A stretch of DNA of 64,000 nucleotides from Luedemannella flava. Lineage in GTDB: Bacteria; Actinomycetota; Actinomycetes; Mycobacteriales; Micromonosporaceae. The notes under the pieces were generated by a model. That model was not told the DNA's origin. It searched no databases and worked only from the letters and a program-made list of their open reading frames with translations. Positions 8,542-16,612 of this stretch are shown here, in pieces. Within the stretch, counting starts at the first letter, position 1. Every line of letters starts with the position of its first letter. Both the position numbers and the translations under genes were made by a program. The DNA is taken from the NCBI RefSeq assembly GCF_039528515.1, contig NZ_BAAALT010000039.1, positions 1 to 64,000 on the forward strand, in the 5' to 3' direction.

Positions 8542-8894
8542 CGGCCCGCCGCCACGGCGTCCTCGTCGTCGGCATCGCGCAGGGCTTCCAGCAGGTGCGC
8601 CTGCGACGCGATCATCTCGGTCAGGAACCGGCGGGCCGCCCGCATCACATCGGCGACATCCGGGCCGGCCAGCGCGTACATGACCGCCGCCCCCTCCCGG
8701 TAGGTCGTCACGATCCCGGCCCGACGCAGCACCGCTAGCTGCTGCGACAGACTCGACGCCTCCACCTCGACATCAGCCAGCAGATCGCGGACCGCCTTCG
8801 GCCCATCCCCGAGCAGTTCCAACACTCGGATCCGCACCGGATGCCCCAGCGTGCGGAAGAACTCCGCCTTGCGCTGATACAGCGGAACCGACAC
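8538..8894 (-). CDS. ArsR/SmtB-type repressor without cysteines
   Basis: Winged-helix repressor of 118 residues: LYQRKAEFFRTLGHPVRIRVLELL, then the recognition helix ASSLSQQLAVLRRAGIV and the wing TYREGAAVMYAL. GTG at 8894 is chosen because a GGAG lies about 6 bases upstream and the frame before it crosses the AT-rich operator. The protein has no cysteine, so thiol-based metal sensing as in ArsR or CadC is excluded; histidine or acidic ligands, or a non-metal signal, remain possible. It is coupled to the SulP gene by a 4-base overlap. Confidence 0.88.
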   Translation of the reverse strand: MSVPLYQRKAEFFRTLGHPVRIRVLELLGDGPKAVRDLLADVEVEASSLSQQLAVLRRAGIVTTYREGAAVMYALAGPDVADVMRAARRFLTEMIASQAHLLEALRDADDEDAVAAGR

Positions 8895-8927
8895 GACGAC
8901 TCCGATCCACAGACCATAAACAATCCA

Positions 8928-8951
8928 GCAATTGAACATCTCTTCAATTGC
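8928..8951. promoter_or_regulatory. ArsR-type operator palindrome
   Basis: GCAATTGAA at 8928-8936 and TTCAATTGC at 8943-8951 form a perfect 9-base inverted repeat with a 6-base spacer, in an AT-rich patch 34 bases upstream of the ArsR start. Length, spacing and the TTGAA half-site resemble the classical operators of ArsR/SmtB repressors, so autoregulation of the ArsR-SulP operon is inferred. Confidence 0.75.
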
Positions 8952-9249
8952 AAAGTCACTAGTCGGCTCCTGAGTGTGACCTGCATCATCGGGGACGTCG
9001 TGTCGCCACTCGCGATGCCGTCGCTGGCGTTGGTCATCCGCTCGCCGGTAGTTAAGTCGGACCAACGTCAGGCGGCAGAGGTGCGGTGGGTCTTGCGTCC
9101 GTCAATGTCGAGCCAACTGACGTGCGAGCCCTGACGACACGCTGGTGTACGGGACGGGAGGCGGACGTCATGTCGGCGGACGGAACGCACGTTCGCGTGG
9201 CTCCGGCCGAGACCGTGGCGGAGCACTGGCATCGCTGGGGGTGGGGTCA
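8952..9249. other. Intergenic stretch without a supported gene
   Basis: Between the ArsR operator and the integrase remnant. A weak 8-base inverted repeat (9028-9035 with 9060-9067) is present. Open frames here have no recognisable protein pattern; the lead-in to the broken integrase probably decays somewhere in this stretch. Confidence 0.5.
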
Positions 9250-9690
9250 TCAACCACCTGAAACCTTGCCGATAGTCAGCCCAATCGAGAAGGGGACGGC
9301 GGCGACTNCCGCCCGGTGCCCATCCCGCCGGAGTTCGTGGCGGTCCTGCGCGAGCACAGAGCCCGCTGTGGCGTCGCCCCGATGGCCGGATCTTCCAGAG
9401 TGAGCGGCGGCAATGTCGCGGCCGCCTCGACGTACTCGCGGGTGTGGGAGGCGGCCCGGCAGATCGGCCTGACACCGCGTCAGGTCGCATCACCGGTGGC
9501 GGGCCGCCCGTATGACTTACGGCACGCGGCCATGTCGTTGTGGCTCAACGCCGGTGTTCCGGCAACCGGGGTCGCCGAACGTGCCGGGCACTCCGTGGAT
9601 GTCCTGCTGAAGGTCTACGCCAGTTGTATCGACGGCCAGGAGGCGACGGTCAACCGCCGTATCGAGGATGCCCTCGGTGGATGGTGTTGA
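9250..9690 (+). pseudogene. Tyrosine integrase, C-terminal catalytic remnant
   Basis: C-terminal half of a phage- or ICE-type tyrosine recombinase. Visible are PVPIPPEFVAVLREH, the box-II segment YDLRHAAMSLWLNAG, and ERAGHSVDVLLKVYAS, giving catalytic R, H-x-x-like and the final tyrosine (VYAS). The N-terminal DNA-binding domains and the first catalytic arginine region are missing, and the frame is uncertain around the ambiguous base near 9308. No intact start is seen. It is best read as a decayed integrase marking an old insertion next to the accessory island that follows. The 5-prime limit is approximate. Confidence 0.75.
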
Positions 9691-10314
9691 ATGCCGGCCA
9701 TGTCATTGATCATCGGTCCGGCGTTCACCATCCCCGGGTATCTGACCACGGCCCCACCCGACTACCTGACCGAGTGCGAGGCGACGGTGTACGCCGCGGA
9801 CGGTGTGATGGGTCACCCGGCCTTCTGGTCGTGCTACCTGAGCGGGCCAATTAACGCGGATCCGGAGTCGGAGGCTGCCTTCGAGGTCAGTACGGCCGAA
9901 CGCGACGCGATGTGGGCGTTCTTACTCGACCAGGACCGGTGGCCGGCCGTATCAGTGCGACTCGATGAGGACGCGTGGCTGCGGATCGTGTTCCGCAATC
10001 TCGAGGGGGATGGGGCACTCAATTTTGTGGAGGAACGCCCGGGCCATCCAACGAAGGTCTTTGATCCGTACCGGGACGCCGGCTGCTCCACGTTGACCTG
10101 GGCGGACCTGATCGTCCTGGCGAACCTGCCGGACGACCGGCTGACCTGGGCACAGCGCCTCATCCTCATGCTGCCGATGCTGGAACCGCAGGAACTGCCC
10201 GCCGAGGCCGGAGAGGTCCTGGACAGGGCGCTGGGAGAAATCGGCGCCACGAACCGGCCGCCCGTGGTGGCGACCCTGCTCGACTTGCTCGGCTGGCGTG
10301 GCCACGAGCGATGA
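9691..10314 (+). CDS. Hypothetical protein, 207 residues
   Basis: Not recognised. The product is acidic and soluble, without signal peptide or membrane helix; notable segments are PGYLTTAPPDYLTECEATVY, YLSGPINADPESEAAFEVS and a C-terminal LLDLLGWRGHE. ATG 9691 follows the integrase-remnant stop directly; ATG 9700 (MSLIIGPAF) is an equally good start. It lies in the accessory island, and nothing in the context assigns a job. Confidence 0.55.
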   Translation: MPAMSLIIGPAFTIPGYLTTAPPDYLTECEATVYAADGVMGHPAFWSCYLSGPINADPESEAAFEVSTAERDAMWAFLLDQDRWPAVSVRLDEDAWLRIVFRNLEGDGALNFVEERPGHPTKVFDPYRDAGCSTLTWADLIVLANLPDDRLTWAQRLILMLPMLEPQELPAEAGEVLDRALGEIGATNRPPVVATLLDLLGWRGHER

Positions 10315-10396
10315 GACGCAGGGGTGACGGTCGCATCGTTCAGTCCGGATCTTGGGCTGCGCAAGGGGCATGACATCGGCGGACAGTTCCAAGATC

Positions 10397-10414
10397 AGTC
10401 CGTAAATAGTCCGT
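10397..10414 (+). repeat. Short direct repeat AGTCCGT, possible integrase arm site
   Basis: AGTCCGT occurs at 10397-10403 and again at 10408-10414, separated by AAAT. From memory, similar AGTCCGT pairs lie beyond the 3-prime end of integrase genes in other actinobacterial elements, where they may be arm-type binding sites. Its position about 700 bases after the integrase remnant fits a relic of an attachment region. The surrounding 10315-10518 has no other supported feature. Confidence 0.35.
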
Positions 10415-10518
10415 GGACGGCGACAAACGGCGGCAGCGGGCGGCACACGGTTGCATACGGTGACGATCGACGACGAGTTATCTTCGCTGGTCAGCAGCCA
10501 TTTCGCCTGGCTCTGAGG

Positions 10519-10734
10519 GTGCGCTTGGCGGAGCAGTTTTCAAACGGACAATTCGCCCAGATGCTCAAACGGATCATGGATGCCGTTGGCAAAGGCCGGC
10601 CAGCCAAGATCAAGAATACGGGAGCGTGTCGCTGTGGTTGCGGCGCTCTGGTTTCGCCGCCGCGCCACTTTGTTGACCAGCGGCACTATTCAGCATGGTT
10701 GCGGCACAATTGGCCACCCTCATCAGCGGCGTAA
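10519..10734 (+). CDS. Small protein with CxCGCG cysteine motif
   Basis: Putative protein of about 71 residues ending in a compact cysteine motif, CRCGCGALVSPPRHFVDQRH, that resembles short zinc-binding modules (CxCGCG...F...GH) seen in many small actinobacterial proteins. The frame is open from 10324, but the region before 10519 looks non-coding and carries the AGTCCGT repeat, so GTG 10519 or ATG 10561 is preferred. No clear ribosome site. Function unknown. Confidence 0.4.
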   Translation: MRLAEQFSNGQFAQMLKRIMDAVGKGRPAKIKNTGACRCGCGALVSPPRHFVDQRHYSAWLRHNWPPSSAA

Positions 10735-10743
10735 GGTCCATGC

Positions 10744-11631
10744 ATGAGTAGCAACGAGGACAGTCGAACTGCTGCAATGGCCGTCAAGACCTTCGCTGTG
10801 CCACCGGATGACCCTGCTTGGCAGCAGAGTCACACCAGGGAGGCAGTCCTCGATACGGCGCTGGAATGGCAGAAGCGCGGCGTACTCGCCTCGTTCGTTG
10901 AGGTCAAGGCAACTAGCATGTTCGGTGTCGGCAAGAACCTGGCACACGAACTGGTCGGCTGTGTGGCTGCGGCCGGTGAGCAACTGGGCTTGGCGTGGAC
11001 CAGCGAGCAGGATTCAGAGAGGTGGCGCGGCTCGTCGGCGTCAGGACGGGATATGACGATGCGTGCGCTCGCCGACATCAGGGCGCACTTCAGTCTTGGT
11101 GCTGCTCATGGGATGGCAAACGCGACGTTGCGGACCCTCCTCCTCTCCAAGATCCCGGGCGACGCGGTAGTGGCTGCCGATAAGTCGAAGCAGATCAAGA
11201 GGAATCCTGCGTTCTCAAGCGACAGAGCGGCATGGCCGACGTTCAATGCACGACTCGTGACGGCACTTGAAGCTGGCGTTAGCGCAAGCGGCCAACAATC
11301 GGTCGCCGATCTCGTGAAGTGCCTCCGCGACCTGCGTGACGATTCTCGATTTCAAGCACTGGAAGACCGTCGCGGCATGGACTACCACCGGTGGCGACCG
11401 CAGAGCTTGCCGGCTGGGCGAGGCGTTCCGCAGAGCACCCTGTGGACCGTTGCTGTCGACACGGCGAGCATCGGCATCGGCGGCGACTACCCCGCTGATC
11501 CGCTAGCTGACGCCGAGATCGTCTCAGGTGTTGCGACCGACGGCATGGACGCTGTAGCCGAGGCGATGCAGCGCTGGCTCGATGAGTGGCCAGCTGCGCT
11601 CAAGGGATTGGGTGCCGATCTATTCGGCTGA
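10744..11631 (+). CDS. Hypothetical protein, 295 residues, next to the three-gene conflict operon
   Basis: Not recognised. It is a soluble protein with an N-terminal region VKTFAVPPDDPAWQQSH, a central basic stretch around KSKQIKRNP and an acidic C-terminus. No catalytic motif or membrane segment is evident. ATG start at 10744. Base composition is somewhat less GC-rich than the core genes around it, consistent with the accessory island. It is separated from the nuclease-ATPase operon by about 176 bases, so co-function is only a possibility. Confidence 0.6.
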   Translation: MSSNEDSRTAAMAVKTFAVPPDDPAWQQSHTREAVLDTALEWQKRGVLASFVEVKATSMFGVGKNLAHELVGCVAAAGEQLGLAWTSEQDSERWRGSSASGRDMTMRALADIRAHFSLGAAHGMANATLRTLLLSKIPGDAVVAADKSKQIKRNPAFSSDRAAWPTFNARLVTALEAGVSASGQQSVADLVKCLRDLRDDSRFQALEDRRGMDYHRWRPQSLPAGRGVPQSTLWTVAVDTASIGIGGDYPADPLADAEIVSGVATDGMDAVAEAMQRWLDEWPAALKGLGADLFG

Positions 11632-11807
11632 TCGGAGCCGGCAGCTGTCAGATCACCTGCATGGAAGCGATCCTGTGCCCCTTCGGCCGACATGAGATCG
11701 GCCAGGGGGCGAAATCGACACGTTGGGGTCGCCTCGAGCTGATCGGGGCCGCTACGATCAGCGAACTGCTCGTCGCATGTCGAACACGGGGTGTTATCTA
11801 GGCTTGC

Positions 11808-13085
11808 ATGTTGGTGCCGCGTGCTGGACGGGGGTTCGAATCGTTGACCGATACGGTGCAAGACGAACCCGCATTTCAACTGCTGGCGAAGGTCGCCGAC
11901 CTCGAGAGCGACCCGACAGGGCTAGATACGTTCGCTCGGTACGTCTGGCAAGCCAAGCAGGTGGTCCGGCAGTGGCTGACGTGCCTATCGGGGCATGATG
12001 GTCCGCTATTCGTGGTGTGCGAACAGGGTGACGACCTTGCGCTGGTTTATGCGGAAAAAATTCGTTTTGTGCAGTTGAAGACCCGTGACCGAGGGTCATG
12101 GAGTGTTGCAGCGATGTGCGCTCGCGGTCTGGATGCTGTAGTGCGGTGTTACCAGGCTGCTCGGAAGGCGAACCTGCACGAGATTAGCGCGTTCGAGTTG
12201 TGGGTCGAAGGTCCCATCGCCGATAAGACTGACACAGTCGATTTCGTCAAGGATCCCACCTCGGCGGCGAAGGATGTGCGCTCGAAACTCGTAGCGAGTG
12301 GGCTTACCCGTTCATGGGCCGACGACTTCCTTCGTCGCCTCGTGATCCGGCCGGATCAGCCGACTCGGCCGCATGTCGACGCTAAGGCGATGTGGGAGCT
12401 TAGCGCCCTGTGGCCGGCGCTTTCCCACCCGGAGGTCGAATACCTTTACGAAAGGTTGTTGCAGGTAGCGACGGCCGCACAGACCGGAGGGTCTGGCCAA
12501 CCGGCTACGATTCAAGCGCATCTCGCCGCTGCCTGGTCGTATGTAGACCAAGACCTCCCAGGCCCAGATGAGCCAGGCGGAACGGCGATCGCTGCCATCC
12601 GGGATCAAATACTTAGTCGCAGCATGCTGATTGGCTTGACGCCTCCACTGCCTGGTGAGTCCCGGGAGCAACTGTTAGCCCGCATGTCGGCCGGCTCCAC
12701 TGCATCGTTAATGGAGCTGAAGATGCTGGCAGCAGGTGCCAACAGGCAGCTCATCGAGCAAGTCCAAGAGATGCGCGCCGACATGGAGGTTGAGCGACAG
12801 TTGCTGTTGGCCGGTCGCGACACCGCCGAAGCGGACTTGGAACGGCTGGCGGGTCGGGTCCTGAGCATGGCCGAAGCTACTGCCACCAAGGTTCGGCTTA
12901 CGTCAGTAAGTAATCCGGCCGCTGCGAGCCGTCCAGCCGAATCTATCGCCGCTGATCTATTGTCTAGACCGGCTGACCTGGCGCATTGTGATCGCCACCC
13001 GCTTTTCGACCGCGATGAGCGTCTGATCTTTGGCTATCTGGGTCATCTGACAGACCTGTGCCGGTTTACATGGCGGAGCTCATGA
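11808..13085 (+). CDS. dsDNA-nuclease-like effector (DUF4297/Cap4-related), first gene of an ABC-3C-like operon
   Basis: Protein of about 425 residues. The N-terminal third looks like the DUF4297/Cap4 restriction-endonuclease-like fold: DTFARYVWQAKQVV, then CEQGDDLALV with E72 and D75/D76, then IRFVQLKTRDRGSW with the Q89-x-K91 pair expected in a PD-(D/E)xK-type site. A helical region with LSHPEVEYLYERLL and a C-terminal segment CDRHPLFDRDERLIFGYLGHLTDLC follow. I infer the DNA-cutting effector of a conflict system. Start uncertain: ATG 11808 or TTG 11844. Its stop overlaps the next start as ATGA. Confidence 0.75.
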   Translation: MLVPRAGRGFESLTDTVQDEPAFQLLAKVADLESDPTGLDTFARYVWQAKQVVRQWLTCLSGHDGPLFVVCEQGDDLALVYAEKIRFVQLKTRDRGSWSVAAMCARGLDAVVRCYQAARKANLHEISAFELWVEGPIADKTDTVDFVKDPTSAAKDVRSKLVASGLTRSWADDFLRRLVIRPDQPTRPHVDAKAMWELSALWPALSHPEVEYLYERLLQVATAAQTGGSGQPATIQAHLAAAWSYVDQDLPGPDEPGGTAIAAIRDQILSRSMLIGLTPPLPGESREQLLARMSAGSTASLMELKMLAAGANRQLIEQVQEMRADMEVERQLLLAGRDTAEADLERLAGRVLSMAEATATKVRLTSVSNPAAASRPAESIAADLLSRPADLAHCDRHPLFDRDERLIFGYLGHLTDLCRFTWRSS

Positions 13086-13690
13086 CGAGCAATGACGACA
13101 TCCCCTCGAACCCCGAGGCCGAGGCGGGCGTACCTGCTGGCGCGCGTCGACCCGCGGCCGTTGAGCGGTTTCGCCCGTCGCGTGAGGCCGAAGCGCGGCT
13201 CCTTCTCCTCATTGATGCCTTCAGCCGTACCGGTAAGGACCAGGTTCGTTACCTCCAGGGCCGAGTGAAGCTAGCCAAGCTGGACTTCCTATTGCGTTAT
13301 CCGCGGCACCTTCGTCGAGTACTGCTCGCCCACGGGGCGACGTCGCAGCAGGTCGACAACATTGATCCAGGGGATGCCCCGCTGGATGCTCGGATGATGC
13401 GTTACCGCTACGGCCCGTGGGATCCGTCCTACTACGCGGTGCTTGGCTCACTCATTGGCCGGGGCCTAGTGGAGGTTACGCCGCTGCCAGGAACGGGCTT
13501 CGGATATCGCACCTCTGCAATCGGCGCCCAGCTCGCCTCAGAACTTCTTGCTGACGAAAGCTTCCATCACATCCACGATCGCCTGAAGCTTCTACGCCGC
13601 TATCTCGACAAATCAGGAACCACCCTGAAGAACTACCTCTACGAGCTACCTGAAATCGCCGACGCCACCTGGCACGAGGACCTAAAGTGA
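13082..13690 (+). CDS. ABC-3C middle-component-like protein
   Basis: Protein of 202 residues between a nuclease-like gene and an SMC-like ATPase gene. It has a helical start (AEARLLLLIDAFSRTGKD), a KLAKLDFLLRYP segment, then MMRYRYGPWDPSYYAVLGSLIGRGLVEVTP, a winged-helix-like helix-turn-strand, and a C-terminal helix pair. This matches what I know of the middle components of ABC three-component systems, thought to bridge ATPase and effector. ATG 13082 is chosen for its ATGA overlap with the effector gene; GTG 13058 is an alternative. Its own stop overlaps the ATPase start as GTGA. Confidence 0.7.
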   Translation: MTSNDDIPSNPEAEAGVPAGARRPAAVERFRPSREAEARLLLLIDAFSRTGKDQVRYLQGRVKLAKLDFLLRYPRHLRRVLLAHGATSQQVDNIDPGDAPLDARMMRYRYGPWDPSYYAVLGSLIGRGLVEVTPLPGTGFGYRTSAIGAQLASELLADESFHHIHDRLKLLRRYLDKSGTTLKNYLYELPEIADATWHEDLK

Positions 13691-15672
13691 GCCAGCCGAC
13701 CCTCCCCCCGTCAGAGCACCAAGATGCCACTCTGCCAGTGGCTCACCCACACCGGCTAGAACTACTCAAAGTCGATCTAGTTGGCGGTGGACGCAAGGTC
13801 GACTTCCGTCCTGGCCTCAACATCATCCTTGGCGATATTACTACTGGCAAGACCACGTTGGTCCGCCTAATCAGAGCGATGCTCGGCACCATGCCGGATG
13901 GACTGCCACCAGAAGTGGACTACGTCACGGCTATTCGCGGCCGGGTGATCCTGGGCACTCGAGCTTGGCAGATTTATCGCCCTCGGACCACTACCAGCGA
14001 CGCCCTCGTGGAGATCAGCGAAGAGGACTCTGATCCAGGCCGCGAAGTCTTTTCGATCCGTCTACCCGTCGCCAGGTCGGACCGCACATACAGCACATTT
14101 CTCCTCGACCAACTCCAGATGCCAGTGGTTAACGTGCCGCAGGCGCGCGGGGAGCCGACCGGAACGCTGACGCCGGTGACGATGACTGACTGGCTCGGCT
14201 ACTGCGTTATTACTGGTGATGAGCTTGATACTCAGGTCTTTGGCCACTTAAGAACGTATCGCAATATCAAGCGACGCTGGATCTTTGAGCTTGCATACGG
14301 CTACTACGAGCCAGAACTGGCGCTGCTCAACGCCGGGCTACGAAGCGTAGAGTTGCAACTGGCATCTCTAGACCACGACGCAGCGGTTCGTGCGAAGTTC
14401 CTTGCGGAGACTCCTTTCGCCAACCCAGAAGCCCTGGAGCTTCAGCTAGCCGAGTACTCCACGGAACTCGAAAGCGTCATGGCGCAAAGACGTCAACTGG
14501 GTGGTACTGCCGGAGAAGTGCCCGGTGTGCGGGAACTTCGTCAGACGTTGTTGGCCACCCGAACGCGTCGCGCAGATATCGCCGACCAACTCGTTCGGTT
14601 GGAGGCGCAGATCGCAGATCTATCTGACCTCCGCCGTCAGCTTTCTAGCCAGTCGGCTCGGCTCACTCGCGCCATTGTCGCAGATGAGTGGCTAGTGGAC
14701 TTCGACTTCATCGTCTGTCCCCGTTGTGGTAACGACATCAACCCGGGGCGGACCGATCCGCATCTGTGCTACCTGTGTTTGCAGGAGCCTCGACCGGCAG
14801 CGTCGCAGGCACAGTTACTGGCTGAGCAAGACCGCATTTCAAGCCAGATCCGCGAAACTGACGAAGTGAGCAACAGCCGAAGCGCGGCTGCAGAGCAGCT
14901 CCGTCGAGACGCTGCACGCCTCGACCAGCTTGTGGATGAGCTGGCTGCCGACCTTGACCAGCGAACTGAGGCATTCGTCTCCGAACGTGCAACGCAGATT
15001 GAGTACCTTGCCGCCCAGCAGGCGCGTCTTGAGGTCGAGATCAAACGGCTCCACGAGTATGCCGGTTTACTCCGGCGCCATCAAGAACACCTCGATGGCC
15101 GCGAGACTCTCGAAGCAAAGCGGGAAGAACTCACAACCCGAATCAATAGCCGCGAACTATCGCAGCTTGATGCTGACGAGAACGTTGTCGCCCTTGAACG
15201 ACGGATGCTCGAATATCTTGAGGAGCTACATATTCCTAACCTCGGTCAAGAGCTCACCGTAAAAATCAACCGAAAGACCTACCTGCCCGAGGTTTCCGGG
15301 CGCACCTTCGATGAATTGTCTAGCCAGGGCCTCAAGACGCTAGTCAACATCGCACACGCCCTTGCTCATCACACCGTGGCGATAGACCGCAACTTACCAA
15401 TGCCAGGTCTACTGATACTTGATGGATTGTCGGCCAACAGTGGCCATGAAGGTTTCGATCTCGACCGGGTTCGCGACGTCTACAGACTTCTCAGACGGGT
15501 CACCCAGGAAGAGCGGTACCGGGACGCGCTACAGGTGATTGCCGTCGACAACGAACTTGCCCGTCATATCCTGCTTGAGTTCGCAGACCTGGTGGTGCTC
15601 ACTTTGACGCAGGATGATCGGTTGATCCGTATTCCTAAGGCGGCGGACGGAGCTGCGGCCCAGGGCGCCTAG
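13687..15672 (+). CDS. SMC/Rad50-like ABC ATPase with zinc-hook motif (ABC-3C component)
   Basis: ATPase of 661 residues. Walker A is GDITTGKTT at residues 49-57; long heptad-like coiled coils run from about 225 to 510; between the arms lies CPRC (C344, C347) and CYLC (C361, C364), a Rad50-like zinc hook. The ABC signature is LSSQG at 544-548 and Walker B is LLILDG with D579. The usual catalytic glutamate after that aspartate is glycine, so ATP turnover may be slow or differ from canonical SMC proteins. GTG start overlaps the previous stop. It is inferred to sense foreign DNA or nucleoprotein and license the nuclease. Confidence 0.85.
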   Translation: MSQPTLPPSEHQDATLPVAHPHRLELLKVDLVGGGRKVDFRPGLNIILGDITTGKTTLVRLIRAMLGTMPDGLPPEVDYVTAIRGRVILGTRAWQIYRPRTTTSDALVEISEEDSDPGREVFSIRLPVARSDRTYSTFLLDQLQMPVVNVPQARGEPTGTLTPVTMTDWLGYCVITGDELDTQVFGHLRTYRNIKRRWIFELAYGYYEPELALLNAGLRSVELQLASLDHDAAVRAKFLAETPFANPEALELQLAEYSTELESVMAQRRQLGGTAGEVPGVRELRQTLLATRTRRADIADQLVRLEAQIADLSDLRRQLSSQSARLTRAIVADEWLVDFDFIVCPRCGNDINPGRTDPHLCYLCLQEPRPAASQAQLLAEQDRISSQIRETDEVSNSRSAAAEQLRRDAARLDQLVDELAADLDQRTEAFVSERATQIEYLAAQQARLEVEIKRLHEYAGLLRRHQEHLDGRETLEAKREELTTRINSRELSQLDADENVVALERRMLEYLEELHIPNLGQELTVKINRKTYLPEVSGRTFDELSSQGLKTLVNIAHALAHHTVAIDRNLPMPGLLILDGLSANSGHEGFDLDRVRDVYRLLRRVTQEERYRDALQVIAVDNELARHILLEFADLVVLTLTQDDRLIRIPKAADGAAAQGA

Positions 15673-15968
15673 GGTTGATCGTGTGAGTCGGGCAGTCGTT
15701 GGCTCGGAACAGCCGTCGTGTGCAGCGTCGTGACCCTTACCAACACCCACCGCGCCTTGACCGCCGTCTCGTCCACGCGCAGCTGCACGCCGTATAGATG
15801 CCGCCAGACGCCGTCACGCTCGACTTGCGTCTCGCCAACGTACGTCACGCGCAGTAGCAGTGGACCGCGGCCGGTGCGGTAGTCCTCAGGCCGTACATGT
15901 ATGACGTCGCCAAGGGACGCTGGGCCGAACCGCTGCAGGTCGGCGAACGGGCTGAAGATCGGATTCAT
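15669..15968 (-). CDS. Hypothetical protein, 99 residues
   Basis: Not recognised. It is a small, soluble, beta-rich-looking protein with LGDVIHVRPEDYRTGRGPLLLRVTYV and a C-terminal strand RWVLVRVTTLHTTAVP. Its ATG overlaps the stop of the upstream four-cysteine gene as ATGA on the minus strand, so it is the last gene of that module; its stop overlaps the convergent ATPase stop by a few bases. Function unknown. Confidence 0.65.
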   Translation of the reverse strand: MNPIFSPFADLQRFGPASLGDVIHVRPEDYRTGRGPLLLRVTYVGETQVERDGVWRHLYGVQLRVDETAVKARWVLVRVTTLHTTAVPSQRLPDSHDQP

Positions 15969-16294
15969 GAGGCCAGGTCGCGGTCGTTGTCCTGGAGCAC
16001 GCGACGAGGCCTGGGCAGTTCCTGGGATGGGTACGTATCGTCGGCCTGGTCATCCACTTGGAACACGAACCTGAGTGACGCAGCATCGGCCGGGTCGACG
16101 ACGGGTTCATACAAGTCCCCGGCGCAGACGAGCTGCACCCAGGCGAATTGAGCGTCCTGACACCTCGGCACTCGGCAGACGGGGCAGCGGTCCGCGCCGG
16201 GTTCGCCCGTGTGAACCTGCAGCATGTTGCGGTAATAGGTCGCCAGATCCGGCGTCAGCGGGACGGGATCAAACGCGAACGGGCCGCTAGACAC
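15965..16294 (-). CDS. Four-cysteine small protein (paralogue of 4607-4810) with extended tail
   Basis: A 109-residue homologue of the 67-residue product at 4607-4810. Both share SSGPF, PVPLTP, the CPVC...C cluster and QLVCAG; this copy adds an acidic C-terminal tail (DPADAASLRFVFQVDDQADD). The four cysteines suggest zinc binding. GTG start; the preceding small membrane gene ends 8 bases inside it, just as an upstream frame does at the 4.8 kb locus. Function unknown, but the repeated association with XRE/DUF397 genes points to a regulatory module. Confidence 0.7.
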   Translation of the reverse strand: MSSGPFAFDPVPLTPDLATYYRNMLQVHTGEPGADRCPVCRVPRCQDAQFAWVQLVCAGDLYEPVVDPADAASLRFVFQVDDQADDTYPSQELPRPRRVLQDNDRDLAS

Positions 16295-16487
16295 GAGGTT
16301 CGCCGACGGTCACGGTGGAGCGCCGGCAGTGTTCGCAGCGGAGGAAGTGCCCGCAAGCCTGGCACCAACGGTTAGATCGCTTGAACGTGACGAGCCCGGC
16401 TATGAAGCCGAGCGTCAGTGCAGCCACCGTCGTGGCAATGGAGGTCCAGCCCACGTCGTTCTCCGAGGTCAGAGCCGTCGAGCACAA
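16287..16487 (-). CDS. Small single-membrane-helix protein with CxxC pairs
   Basis: A 66-residue protein with one hydrophobic helix (SIATTVAALTLGFIAGLVTF) followed by a cytoplasmic cysteine cluster, WCQACGHFLRCEHC, suited to binding one zinc. TTG start at 16487 is tentative; GTG 12 codons later is an alternative. It overlaps the downstream four-cysteine gene by 8 bases. It lies just after the inverted repeat at 16613-16664, which may contain its promoter or operator. Confidence 0.6.
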   Translation of the reverse strand: MCSTALTSENDVGWTSIATTVAALTLGFIAGLVTFKRSNRWCQACGHFLRCEHCRRSTVTVGEPRV

Positions 16488-16612
16488 GGCCCGGGTAACG
16501 GGTCACGAGCGACCACCCGACCTGCCTGACTCAAGGGCGGCCACAAGCCATCGCCGACAGGACATGACGACGAGCCCTGGTCGGCGCTGACAACCAGCCG
16601 GGCAATCCGGTC

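Noticed and set aside
9028..9067. Inverted repeat CGTTGGTC/GACCAACG
   Set aside because: Only 8 bases with a 24-base gap and no adjacent gene start; expected by chance.
11826..11846. GGGGTTCGAATC, which resembles a tRNA T-arm, near the nuclease gene start
   Set aside because: No acceptor, D-arm or anticodon arm can be folded around it; it looks like chance or coding sequence.
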